Shown: piece after piece, positions 1-15,300 of the stretch
How positions within the stretch are numbered: position 1 is the stretch's first letter
Layout: each line of letters begins with the position of its first letter
DNA from: Megaleporinus macrocephalus
Taxonomy: Eukaryota > Chordata > Actinopteri > Characiformes > Anostomidae
DNA: 64,000 nt
Assembly: GCA_021613375.1 (NCBI GenBank)
Contig: CM038710.1
Location: 25,318,667 to 25,382,666 of the forward strand
Reading direction: 5' to 3'
Made by a program: the position numbers and the translations under genes
Notes under the pieces: generated by a model
What the model was told of the DNA's origin: nothing
The model's input: the letters and a program-made list of their open reading frames with translations, nothing else
Database searches by the model: none

Positions 1-2680
1 GATGGTGGAACACGGGCCCAAATGATGTGCTTCTGTTGCTGCCACTCTCCAGAGGCCTCGGCAGGGGGGCTTTCGCTGGCAGCCTGCTTAGTTCCCTCCT
101 CTCAGACGGAGCTGGCTGCCTTTAATGGGAGATACTCAGAGATCAATGGAATAGGTTAAAGGAGCCACTGCATTCCAATGAATAAATGACACAGTGCCAG
201 TGGCAGCAGTGCTTAGGCAGACAAAGGCAGAGACGTCAAATGCTGAAAGGTGGGCAAAGTGCTCTGTAATAAAGTAAACACATAGAATTTCCCGGCAAGC
301 TCACTTTGATTAGTCTGCTTAATAGATTTTTGACTAACATTTTATTTGGATAGTCCACAAGATGCTCACATTGTCTTTAAGTTCTAATGAGTTTAATGAA
401 AATATCACTTATAGGACATTATTCATATATTTTCAAGTGAGGTGTTTTTTTAAAGTCTGTTTTTTTTAAGAAAACATGCCAATTGACAGAGGGTGCTCAA
501 ATGTTTGCCTTTGATTTTTATATCAAATATATTTTTTTCCTGGTAGGTGTTCATTCATGTAATGTTAAGTCGAATGTAACATAAACATAAACTTAAACCT
601 ACCCGCAAACCTAACACTCAGTCAATTTGAACATACTGGATAATAAAGTGTGATCCTGCATTGACAACAGCACCCAATCCCGAGAAAGAAAGATTTCAGT
701 GTGCCTTGTGAAGTACCAAAGATTTGCCATTGTGGTGAAATTCAGGTTTGAACCCCAGTAACCTAATGCAGCCTGCAAACTTAGCATTTCAAGATGCTTT
801 TAATACAAACAACACAAACATTTATCACCTGAAGTCCAAAACTGATCTGGTTTTAAAAGAACCATTTTTTTGCAATTATTCAAAGTCTTTAGCTGTGCCA
901 CTTTATGTAGGCCTCCAATGCCTATATATAATGTGTAACCTCTTTAAAATGTATGTTGAACATTTGCCAATGTTCCTCAAATTGCCTCTGCCCCAACTGT
1001 TTAGAGCATGTTGTAAACCTCAATTTCAGAATGAATATATATTTGCAAAATCAACTATTTTATCAGATTGCTTTTGTTTAAATCTAGGTCAAAATGATGA
1101 TTGTTCAAATTTAAGCCTGTCAAATGCATGTCTACTAAAATCTGCATATCAGTTTTCAATTATTAGGTCTTCTATAAAAACCTTCTCATAAGTGACTTTA
1201 AACATGAAGCATGCAAAATCTCAGTTTAATCTGATGTACTAAAGCTGAGAACTTGTATTTGTGGTGCCCCCTTTGACTAACAAGCAGCAACATTTACAGG
1301 CTACCTCAGAATCTTTAGACACACAAGCCTATCACATTTCATTCTAATGTTTTAGTCAACAATGCTGTAATTCAGCAGGATTGATTGGCAGGTGTTGGCC
1401 ATGTTGTTTAGAATTGTTGGGGTTTTGATCATTATTGAGAGTTTAGCTCTTGTACTCTGTTTCATGAGTATAGGACAAAAACCCTAGGACAAAGTCATAA
1501 AAGTATGTTTTGGAAAATATTGCTATATTGGGGCATTGTTGGGGCAGTTTGAGGTTTTGATTCATTTTGGTTTATTATGAGACCAAATATCAGCAGCATT
1601 TAGGAGGTACTCAAGGGTGAGCCCTGTTAGACCTATGATTCAGTCTGCACAATTTTTTTTAAGATAGAAAAATCATTTATGGGAATCCGTGCAAAACAAT
1701 AAGGATATAGTACCTTTTGTTGTTTGGACCACTAATAATCATGAAACAAAGACATCAAATGTCTTTTTAAGTTTAAAGGTAAGATGTAAGTAAATGTACA
1801 TAAGAGTAAACGCAACCGAAGAGAAAGCACAGTTGGTTCCTGGGAAACAGAAAATCAAGTGTTGATTTAATTCCATTCATTCCTTTCCATAATATCTTCA
1901 AAAGAGTAGAAGCAGTTACTCACTTTAGTGTTTCCCATGGGCCAAAAAGACCCACGGGGAGGCGAAAATCGCAGACCTTATTTCAATAATCGAATGTTTG
2001 ATCTGGAAAAATGTCAGTGTTTTCTCTCAAAGCATTGCTGCCGCTCCACACTTGACAGAGATTTATACACAAGGTAGGCATGGCACTGAAACACACCATG
2101 AGAAATAGTTTGGGTACGTTCTAATCGCATGGCCAGATAGCAGACGGATTGTGTTATTTTACAAAAATGAGGTTAAAGCTGTGAACTCACATCTCTGCTA
2201 AGTAGCAGTTTGACAAAACAATTCATATGTGCAGCGGCTTACTGCTTTTAAACACACTAGGCCTCTGTGTTGATATCCATGTTCATCTTAAAGGAACATT
2301 TAAATCTTATAAATGTACGTAAGTTTCAAACATCAGTGTTGCCCTTTCTTTTCACAACATATGCTGTTGTGTAGGGCAGTAGTTAAAATGTAAGGTGTTT
2401 AGAATGAGAAAGATCAGAATACATTATTTTAACACAGTTTAGCATCTTGTTTGCAACAAGTAAAACTTTGGTAATATGAGCCACTTTGTTTTAAATAAAT
2501 AAATAAATACATAAAAAACCCTATTATTGTTATTGCTACATACAATACTGACCAAACATCAGACAACACTCACTTTTTATTATATTTCTAGTCAAAACAA
2601 CTACTAAGTTATTTATTTTTTAGTGTCAGAAAAAGACAGAATATGTATTTAACAGAAAACCACACAGCCTCAACAACAAT
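1..2680. other. Intergenic sequence, no gene recognised
   Basis: A/T-rich sequence without a recognisable exon. The open frame at 748-1191 has no domain, no splice context and no coding-like composition. The first 290 bases are more complex and G/C-richer and could be a conserved non-coding element. Confidence 0.6.
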
Positions 2681-2975
2681 ATATAGACACCGTCCAATGA
2701 AAAAACATGTGTCTCCATTTTTGTGTGAATAACTTGCATATCATCTGTGTCCAAAGAAAAACATTTTAATTTTTTTTTCACATTTGAATGTTTCTATATT
2801 ATGAGAACACTGCAGTAGCCATTTACATTGTATGACAAATAATTCATGATGAATGAACCAATGAAAATGCTCCAAAATTCTGGTTCCATTGACTTACATT
2901 AAGTAAAAACTTTTTCCACCTGTAAAGTCACTATTTTGCGGATACATGTTATTTAAACAGCGACAGGGATGGGGG
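2680..2975. mobile_element. MITE-like repeat with GTCCAA(A/T)GAAAAA arms
   Basis: Contains GTCCAATGAAAAAAC, TGTCCAAAGAAAAACAT and a downstream AACAGCGACAGGG end. Related blocks recur at 5570-5730, 37455-37640 and 54755-55275, which marks it as a dispersed element. It encodes no protein. Confidence 0.55.
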
Positions 2976-2986
2976 GTCGTTTTGGC

Positions 2987-3036
2987 TAGAAATTAAATAA
3001 ATAAAGGTGGTCTCTGACTTTTGCACAGTCCTGCAT
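2987..3036. mobile_element. Solo terminal fragment of a Tc1-like element
   Basis: AAATAAATAAAGGTGGTCTC followed by TGACTTTTGCACAGT matches, in inverse orientation, the left terminus of the relic at 41355. No partner terminus is seen nearby. Confidence 0.55.
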
Positions 3037-3152
3037 TCACTATAATAACAAGCCCTAATATTACTATGACCATGAATTTATGAATAATAATAACAAATAT
3101 AGACATTTTGATAGTTTAGGCATGTACTATGAACAATATTCCTAAAACCATT

Positions 3153-3322
3153 CTGTAACACTGTTTATAAGGCTACATGACAACTGACATAACCGTACAT
3201 TCGTCATGTTAAAGGTTACATTTGCCAGTTTTAAGCATTTATAAGCATTTATGTAGGGTAATGTCAGTTGTCATATAAAGATTATGTAGGTGTCATGTAA
3301 TCTTATGAACAGCACCCTACAG
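3153..3322. mobile_element. Short MITE with imperfect terminal inverted repeats
   Basis: The left end (CTGTAACACTGTTTATAAGG) and the reverse of the right end share about 25 imperfectly paired bases, both followed by CTACATGACA or TTACATGACA. The interior is also partly palindromic (CTGACAT ... ATGTCAG). Length is 170 bases and there is no coding capacity. Confidence 0.55.
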
Positions 3323-4003
3323 TAAGACTTTAAGACCGGGTTCCTGAACTTTTGTCACAGGGCACCAAAGCCAAAGCTTTGTAATAGGCTGAGGCTAAAA
3401 ACACATGCAAACATAAAAGGTAGGTGAGTTTAACAAAGATAGTTTTTTGAAAAAATGCCGTTCCTAACACTGCACTATATATGGTGTTATTTAAATGTTA
3501 CTGTTGTTATCAAAGATATATTTTCAATCTTGTTGTTTTTCAAAAATATATAATTTTAAAAAGGTAATAAGAATTGAATACATTTATATAGTAAAAAAGG
3601 GGGTATGGGGGAGGGGGTGCTGTAAGAGTGTGGATGGTGATGGTGGTGTGTGGGGTTACTGTAGTCACCTTTAGATAGCAGGAAAAATCATGACTGGAGC
3701 GTTTTGAGTTGAAGCTGGAGTGAAGCTAGGCAAAATGCATTGTTAAAAAAAGGCTCTGGGCTGATGTAGTGCTATTTAAAGCAGGGCTATTAGTTAAAGG
3801 CAGCTGGAAATAAATTCAAGATATAGTTGTATAACAGCAGGAATGATATCTGTCATCTGTCCTTTCTTGAACTATTTCTCGGGGCAAGTATTTTGACAGC
3901 AGGTCAGAGGGCATCTTTCCCACAGACAGGAACACCGCTAGACATGTACACTTAGAGGATTGACTGACACAAAGCTGCAAAAATGAGATACTTCTCTGCT
4001 CTG

Positions 4004-4037
<34 letters not shown>

Positions 4038-5003
4038 ATCTCTTTCTGGCTCTCTACCCTGCCAGTGTAAATTTCCACCCTTGGGATTACTACACAGTTG
4101 GATTCTTTGTTTTTCAGGTTGTAAACCTGAATTCACTATAAACACATTGAGTATTTACCTTTGAGTTCACTGAAAGTCTAACAGGAAATTAACAGAGCAG
4201 CAATCGGTGTGTATTCTTTTAATGTATAAGATCAATACAGTAAATTATGTAAATTATAAGCCAGGTTCATAATGATCTTTCAATCATTTCAAGTCATTTT
4301 GAAATAGAAGGTCTTGATTTGTGAGGTTTTTCGTATAAAACCTTCCAAAATGACCTAAACAGAAATTATCAACAGAATATGAAGAAATAAGTTTTGATGC
4401 TTTGCAAAAGATGTTTACGTACTGTGTTGTAAAGATATCTATGGTTGTTAGCATGCTAACCAGCTAACCCCAGCCCATCCTGTCTGGAATACAACTTCCT
4501 AACTCAAGCGGCAGTAAGGATTCACTGTAGCGTTGAGCCTGCCATTAGTCCAACATGAGAGGATAAAGCAGTAGCACTGCCTCAGTGAGTTCTGTAATGT
4601 CCTGTAAGTCAGTTGAAGGTTCTGCTCCGAGTTTGATTATTTAAGAACAGGTAGCCAATAAAGGAAGAGTAAACGTGCGATTGCTGAAGCTCTTGGCAAG
4701 CAACCACTGCTGCCAGACTTCATCGAGAAACCACATTCTGCAGCGAAAGACGTGTTATGAATAATGTGATGCTGACTTCACAACATTTCTTCTAGACTGC
4801 TAAGTGAACAGCTGTTAATGCTAGCATGCCATGTTTTGTACAATAGGAGTAGACACCACAAATTGAAGTATGAATTTGACAGGTTGTATCATGTTACTAA
4901 TTTCTAACTTAAATAAGCAGTTTTTAAAAACAAAACAAAACTGTAGTATAAGGTATAAACATGTGTGTAAATATTCCACAATTACCATAGTTTGCTTTCT
5001 TAT

Positions 5004-5004
<1 letters not shown>
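3323..5004. other. Intergenic sequence with a (CT)n tract
   Basis: No exon seen. A (CT)n microsatellite lies at 4004-4046, and the minus-strand open frame across it is repeat translation. The rest is A/T-rich single-copy-looking DNA. Confidence 0.6.

Positions 5005-5052
<48 letters not shown>
5005..5052. repeat. (AT)n microsatellite
   Basis: About 48 bases of AT units with one ACAT interruption. Three overlapping short open frames here are repeat translation. Confidence 0.95.
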
Positions 5053-5056
<4 letters not shown>

Positions 5057-5569
5057 CATACATTATAGTAGAACTGTAAGTGCACATATTTTTATATATT
5101 CACTAGAAATACAGCAGTGTGTGCAAAGCTTTAAAATAAAAAAAATATGTTTAACCATTTACAAAGCTCTCACTGAGGATTAGTTGTGGTGGTTAGCATA
5201 CACTATTTGGTTCAGCTAATCAGTACCTCATTATGTTCAATCAGTTGAACTGCTAAAGAAATTTAAAAGACTTATGGCATGTCTGGTGGCGTCTAGGAGA
5301 AATCTGAAAACAAACCTTGTTCATATTAGCCTACAAGATATCAACTACTTTTTTCAGAATAATAAATTATTTTCTAATGATATATGTCACATTTGGTATT
5401 AAGATAAATGGCTTAAAACAATTGGCCTCATTCATCTATATCTTTTTTCTTTCTGTCCTAGGAAAGTTCTCTACATGCACAGTTCTCTATATGTGGCATC
5501 TCTCCAACAAAAAACAAAAATCACCGAATTAGGAACTTAATAGTAACAAAATAGTGAGAAGAAAACTTG

Positions 5570-5730
5570 ATGTAAGTTAGTGTAAAGAGATCTTGTTCCA
5601 AGTACCTTTGGAGCATTTCTATTGGTCCATTCATCATGACACTTTCACAGGACATACAGAGCAGCTGTCGTGTTCAATTCATACATAAAAATGTATTAAT
5701 TGCTTTTGACAGCAACGACATTACCTCTAG
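5570..5730. mobile_element. Half copy of the GTCCAAAGAAAAA MITE family
   Basis: GGAGCATTTCTATTGGTCC, then CATCATGACACTTTCACAGG and AGAGCAGCTGTCG match the blocks at 37566-37640 and 55138-55200. Confidence 0.5.
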
Positions 5731-5786
5731 GAATTCTAATCATTTAAAGGGTAAATTGTTTGTTTTTGGAAATGTTGAGCACTTAA

Positions 5787-5851
<65 letters not shown>

Positions 5852-5852
5852 G

Positions 5853-5886
<34 letters not shown>
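5787..5886. repeat. (ATCT)n tetranucleotide microsatellite
   Basis: About 100 bases of ATCT/CTAT units with one AGCT variant near 5850. Likely polymorphic. Confidence 0.97.
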
Positions 5887-9504
<3,618 letters not shown>

Positions 9505-10492
9505 TTAAACAGCGCTCGTCTTGTTTTTGCATTTGGACAGACCCCCTGGACTGGCCTTAGCATCTGTTTTTTTCCCAGATTGACCTTGCGCTGAGCTACA
9601 AACAGGGTGTTTGCCAGCAGACGTGGCTTGAGTGTTATTATTGTTGCTGTTCTGATTCCCACTCAGTGTTTCCATGATGGAGCGGAATGTTCCGAAGGGT
9701 CTTTTCCCTGATTCTGAAGACTTTTCTTTACCAGACGCTCCTTTCACCACCTCCCCTGCTTGCCCATCCTTGTGGACGACTGGTGCTTCATCGAAAGTCA
9801 CCCTGAGTTTAAGGTTCTGTGAGGTTTTCCTGCGAGAGGAAGGGGATTTGAGAGCACTCTTTGGACTCGTTGTGACTTTTTGCCCGTTGTTGTATTCGGC
9901 CGAGTCCCCTGCCAGGTCGGTTTTCGCTTCATGATCGACATCTGTGCTGTCTGTCGGAGAGGCATTGTATCCGTCCATGGACTTGGAAGTCCTGAGCGCG
10001 AAGGAGAACTTGCGCTCCGTGGCTGAGGTATGCTTCTTCATCAGTAAGTGCAGCCCAGACACCGGTTCCTCGCTCTCAGCTATGGGAAGCTGTGTGGGCC
10101 TCTCTGGCCTGGAGGCCCCTGTGGCCTGCTTTGACTCGTCCGGAGGGTAAGAGTCTGTGTCCGATTCACTCAAGGAACGCTGCATGATCTGTTTGAGGCG
10201 TGCCAGTTTTAGCTCCCGCCTTTCCACCACACCGAGTCTTCTCAGTGGCCCTGCGCTCGGCCCTGTCCCTGCGTCTGTTGTGCCGCTGGCGCCATCTACT
10301 GCCCCCTCTTGGAACTCCAGACTTAGCTTCTCTTTAGAGCTGACCCTCTCGGCAATGTCCTTTCCCAGGAGCTTGCGCAGGACTGCATCCGAGTCCACGT
10401 TTCTCTGCCTCAGCACCCACTGCCCATCGCCAGGCGTACCCTCCGCAGTCAGGGTCATTTCAGGCCAAGCCTCAGCCGGAGGAACGAGTGAA
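9505..10492 (-). CDS. sncaip: sncaip coding exon 9 (C-terminal exon and stop)
   Basis: Encodes residues 545-872. It opens with TSL-type residues after an ATTAG acceptor, carries KRLG..ELKLARLKQIMQRSLSESDTDS-type sequence, the conserved SALKSPSS and LKLRVTFDEAP blocks, an Asn run after SGNQNS, and ends GGLSKCKNKTSAV. Long open frames on the opposite strand here are shadows of this exon. Confidence 0.95.
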
Positions 10493-12274
10493 CTAATAGA
10501 AAACAACAATGACTGCAATTATGCACTGTTTTATACAATGAAATTTGAGATACTCCATAGAAATCCAAGCGTACTATATTGGCAGCACACTGCACGAGAC
10601 AAAAGTAATTTGATATGGTGCCAAGAGAAGAGCAGACCTGGGCGATCTTGGTCTTCCATTAGGATCTTGGGACTGGAAAAGCAGCTGAACTTGATTTTGG
10701 ATGGCTATTCTTGCTGTAGTTTGTCTGAAAAAAAGCATGTTCAGGACTTAACTGTAAAATAAAGTGGAAATAAATGTAATTTCTGCAACTTGATAGTATT
10801 GTAGTGATTGTATTGAAGGCCTTCTTACTCGTGAAGCTGTTTAGTAAGCTTGACCACTTGTGAGGCTAGAGACATGCAGGTCTCCACCACCACCAGGTAA
10901 CGTGAGCAGGTGGTATGACCTTGTCGCTCGGCACACTGGGATGGCCTCTCTCCCTGCTGGTTCTGAATGGTGACATTCGAACCATACTCCACCAGTGTCT
11001 TAAATAAAGAGACAACAAAACAAATAAAAAGACTGCCTTACAACAGATGATGTAAATGAAAAACATGTAGTTTAACCCTTTGATGCACAAGCTTAATGCA
11101 CAACATGGGCCAAACTTGACCCGTATTCATTGCATATGTTATTTTATGTATTGCTGAATATCTTTTGAGTTGGCTTAATTTCATTATTTAATGTTTAAAG
11201 TTTTTATTAAAAATCTTATTTTTGATCCTAAATCATTATTTAATTCTTATTTATTTACTTAATAAACAAAAATATTTTTTGTATATATGTTCCTGAGTGC
11301 AAATGCTTACAAATGTCAACGGATCAAACTACATAGTGAATACATAAGGGTCATAAGGGTAGTGATACAAAAATGATTTTCATTCAAAAAGTGAAAAAAA
11401 ATAAAGCTAAAATGAGGATTTGTGATGATCGAAAACAAGTAAATTAAGAAATCCATTGAATCTTGATTGATAAAATTAACTTATTACAAAAAATATAGAA
11501 AAAAGTGGGGTCACTTTTCAATCAAAGGGTTAAAGCCACACAGTCTACTGTGAAAACGTCCACACAATATTTAGGAATTCTGTGCACTAGCGAAAGCTGT
11601 TTCAGTGGATCTATATTAAACTGTTTGCTCAGTGGCTGACCCAACAACTTCTGAACTCTAAAAGTTCTCTACTCAACACAATATTGTACCTTACGTCAAC
11701 ACGCTTCCCCGAGTTGCTGACTAGTGATTTGGTTAGTCTGCACAAACAGGAAGCAGGAGGGAGAACAGTATCCTGTTTCCAATTTCTTTCATTGTCCGAC
11801 AGAGAAGTCTACTTTTCCAAACAACCCTTTCTCTGAAGCCTGGGTCAATGATCACATGACTAAAGAAAAGCAAAAATAAACTAGTGTTTTACCTGAAGGC
11901 AGCCTAGATGACCGTACTGAGCAGCAACATGCACTGCACTGTTCCCATTTTGGTCCACTTCATCCAGAGAAATGGCCTGTTCTTGCATAAACTGAAGCAG
12001 CCACAGCAAAATCCTTTCCTAAAGAGAAGAGTTACTGCTAATTCACACATGTTCAGCCTAAAACGTGACTTAAACATACTTTTTTAATATTTAATCCTCA
12101 CTTGGCCATATCTTGCTGCATAATGGATTAAACTGGGATGATCTCGAGTGCAGCTGAGCTCTGCAATGGCCTCCGTCTCACTCACCATCCAGCGCACGCA
12201 CTCCAGGTGTCCATTCTACAGATAATACAGACAACTGTAAATATATAGTACCATGCAAAACATTTTGTTACTCA

Positions 12275-12355
<81 letters not shown>

Positions 12356-15300
12356 TTAAGTGTTGTTTTGAGCAATAAGCATATACATAAAACACAAATA
12401 CTTGTATAAATTTGAATAATATTAATACAAAATAATGGTGATTTTATGTGAGTACAATGTTGCTTGTAACCGTTTCCAAACAACTTCTTGAGGAAGTCCA
12501 GAATTAATTGCAGTTACTGTCTAAGGGGTTGTTTGGCTAATCAATATTTCATTAAATTATATTCAGTGTGCTGGTGGTGGATTTACTGTATATGTACTGA
12601 TGGCTTAAAATGGCATGTTATGAGACCTCAAGTAACTGATCAGCCTAAGGATTTGTGTCAGTTAAGTAAACCCAACCTACGAATGGACTAAACTAAATAA
12701 AAATAGCTCCTACAAAAGTGACCATACGCCTCACCCTGACACCCAGACCTGCGGGTGTTAGTTGCTGGTTGTTCCGTTCGTTGAGACAGTCCTCCCCCAT
12801 TAGCGAGGTGAGGTGCTGCAGGCAGTCGGCATGGCCTTGTGCAGCAGAGATATGAAGAAGATTGTTTCCATCCTCATCTCGAATCAGCTCCAAATTCTCA
12901 GTCGCAAAGTGAGGCTGAGGAAGGACATTTATTACATTTGATATACCTTTTTCACAAAATAAACAGGTAAAGTGCTCTTCGGTCGTTTTACAGCACTCCT
13001 TACCAACAGTGAAATCTGTCCCTCCCGGACGATGTTGATTATGTTCTGAGATTTCTTGGTTTCTTCGTCACATTCTCCAAACGCTCTTGCACCGCTCCAA
13101 GTCTTAGTGCTATCTAGTCTTCCTGCTGTACTTCCCTGAGTAGGGAACAAAGGCTGGCTGCCAGGAGTGTCAGTCCCAGTTTTATGGGTTGGTGTGTCTG
13201 GAAAAGGTCTGCTTGATAAGAGCTTGTCTGCCTCTGATTTCGAGCAGTGCAGTGAGCTTGGAGAGTGGTCGTATCCAGCTGTTTGTGCCCTGAGATAGTC
13301 TGGATCCATGGACTTTGATTTTCTCATGTCTGGCCAGTTGACGGGCGACAGTACACAGTACTGCGTCCCCCCGCCCAGGCTTTCAGAATGAGTGAGAGAT
13401 GATGCCTTGATGCCGAGACACCTATCACTGGTGCTGCTCCCTGAGGTGCGCTTCTCAGAGGCCACTCTGGGGAGGGTTGCCATTTGCTGGTTGGATTTAA
13501 TATAAGGCACATCCAGTATCTCATCCATATCCAAGTCATAGTGCTCCAGCTCCCCAAAAAGTGCTCCATTACCAATACCTTTACATTTGAGCCCCTGAAC
13601 ATCATTTGAAGCCACATTTGTTTGGAGACCTTTAGAGGACGATTCTTCCTTGTTTCCTTCTACATTGTGCCCTGGGCTTTTACTGTCTGTCTCAGTGTCC
13701 AGAACCTCTGGTTGATGTTTAAGTGGTGAGACCCTCTTAACGGGCCTGAATTTGCTGTACACATCCGCAATTCCAGTGGGTTTGATCCCACTTCCACTGT
13801 GCGATGAGGCACTCCGACCCCAGTTGATGCCTGGAGCTGAAATAGTAAAGGGAATTCACAGTGACAATGCAATCATTCTACCATTAAGGGCTTACTAATC
13901 TACAATGCCAGTAGTGCTTAAACGTTTGTGAACCCTTTAGAATTTTCTGTATTTATGCACAATTATGACTTAAAACATAATTCAATTTTTACACAAATAG
14001 ATAATGATAAGTAGATAATCAAAACCCAGTTACACAAATGAGACAAAAGACACACTTGGCCTTTTATTTATTTAGGAATATGATGCAGTATTGCACATCT
14101 GTGAATGGCAAAAATATGTGAACCTTTGATTTCAGTATTTGGTGTGACCCCCGTGTACAGTAATAACTGCAAAACTGGGTTTCCGGTAGTGTTTATCAGT
14201 TCTGCACATTGGGTTAGAGGAAGTTCAGCCTATTCTTTAATACAGAACGCCAGATACCTTTGACTAGGCCATTCCAAAACTTCAGCTTTATTCTACTTTG
14301 GTAAAATGGCTTAGCATTGTTGTCTTGCTGCATGAGCCACATTCTCTTTAGATTCTGTTTATGCCACCTTAATGTTTCACAGTTGCTTTAATGCAGTGTT
14401 TTCGTTTCTCTAAACATAACGCTTCTCATTTAAACCAAAAGGTTTTGTTTTGGTCTCATCCATCCAAAAAATATTTTTTTCAATAGCTTTCTGGATTGTC
14501 CACATGATCTTTAGAAACTAAAGCTTTCTCCTGCAATGCAGATCATTGTTAAGTGTTTCACTGATGATGTACTAATGTACATTAACATTAGCCTTCATGG
14601 GAAATGGTTTTGTAACAGTCTGTTGAGCATTATAATCTCATTATGAGAGGCCCTCAGAAATCTCCTTTAATTGTGCCATCATATTGTTCATTACATTATG
14701 AAGATCTGATTTTGATAGATACCCGTTCTTTTAAATACACCATCTACAGAAATATATAAAATTTAAAGGGTTCACAAACTTTTAAGTACCACTGTACATC
14801 CTACCAGAATTGTTGTTCATAAATTCATAAACTTCAATTAGCCTAAAGATAAAGACAATAAATACTAATACTTTATTTCACACTGAGGGAAAGAAACTCA
14901 AATTTTCTGACTGATCAGGGGGTTGTAGGCAATTCATACCACACAGTGACTAAAAGAGGTAAACAACCCTGTGACAGAAGGCTTTTTTTACTCTTTTTTA
15001 AAGCTTTCTCTAAGGAATTGGAATTACTCTGTTGTTTATTTTACTTTTGCTTTTGGCAATAACTGTGCTGATGTAATGCATTTTCAGGGTTGGGCTAAAT
15101 ACTGAAATATTAGAGATGGCTAAATACTGAATAAAGTGTTCTAAATGCGTTTAGTAATGTATTTTATTACAATGCATACAAAGCAATACATTCACAATAC
15201 TCTTAAAATGCATATCAATAAAGTACCTGGAAAAAACATACAAAATACATTTATTTATTATTTCACGCTGTTCCGTGTGGTTACTGGTTAGCACTTTTGT

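Noticed and set aside
748..1191. 147-codon open frame on the plus strand
   Set aside because: No recognisable domain, A/T-rich composition, no splice or promoter context; typical chance frame in non-coding vertebrate DNA.
3816..4145. Minus-strand frame with alternating Arg-Glu run
   Set aside because: The run is translation of the (CT)n microsatellite at 4004-4046.
5787..5886. CRISPR-like regular repeat
   Set aside because: The period is four bases with no unique spacers; a simple tetranucleotide microsatellite in a vertebrate genome.
9674..10762. Plus-strand open frames of 68-201 codons
   Set aside because: Antisense shadows of sncaip exons 8 and 9, whose protein is clearly conserved on the minus strand.
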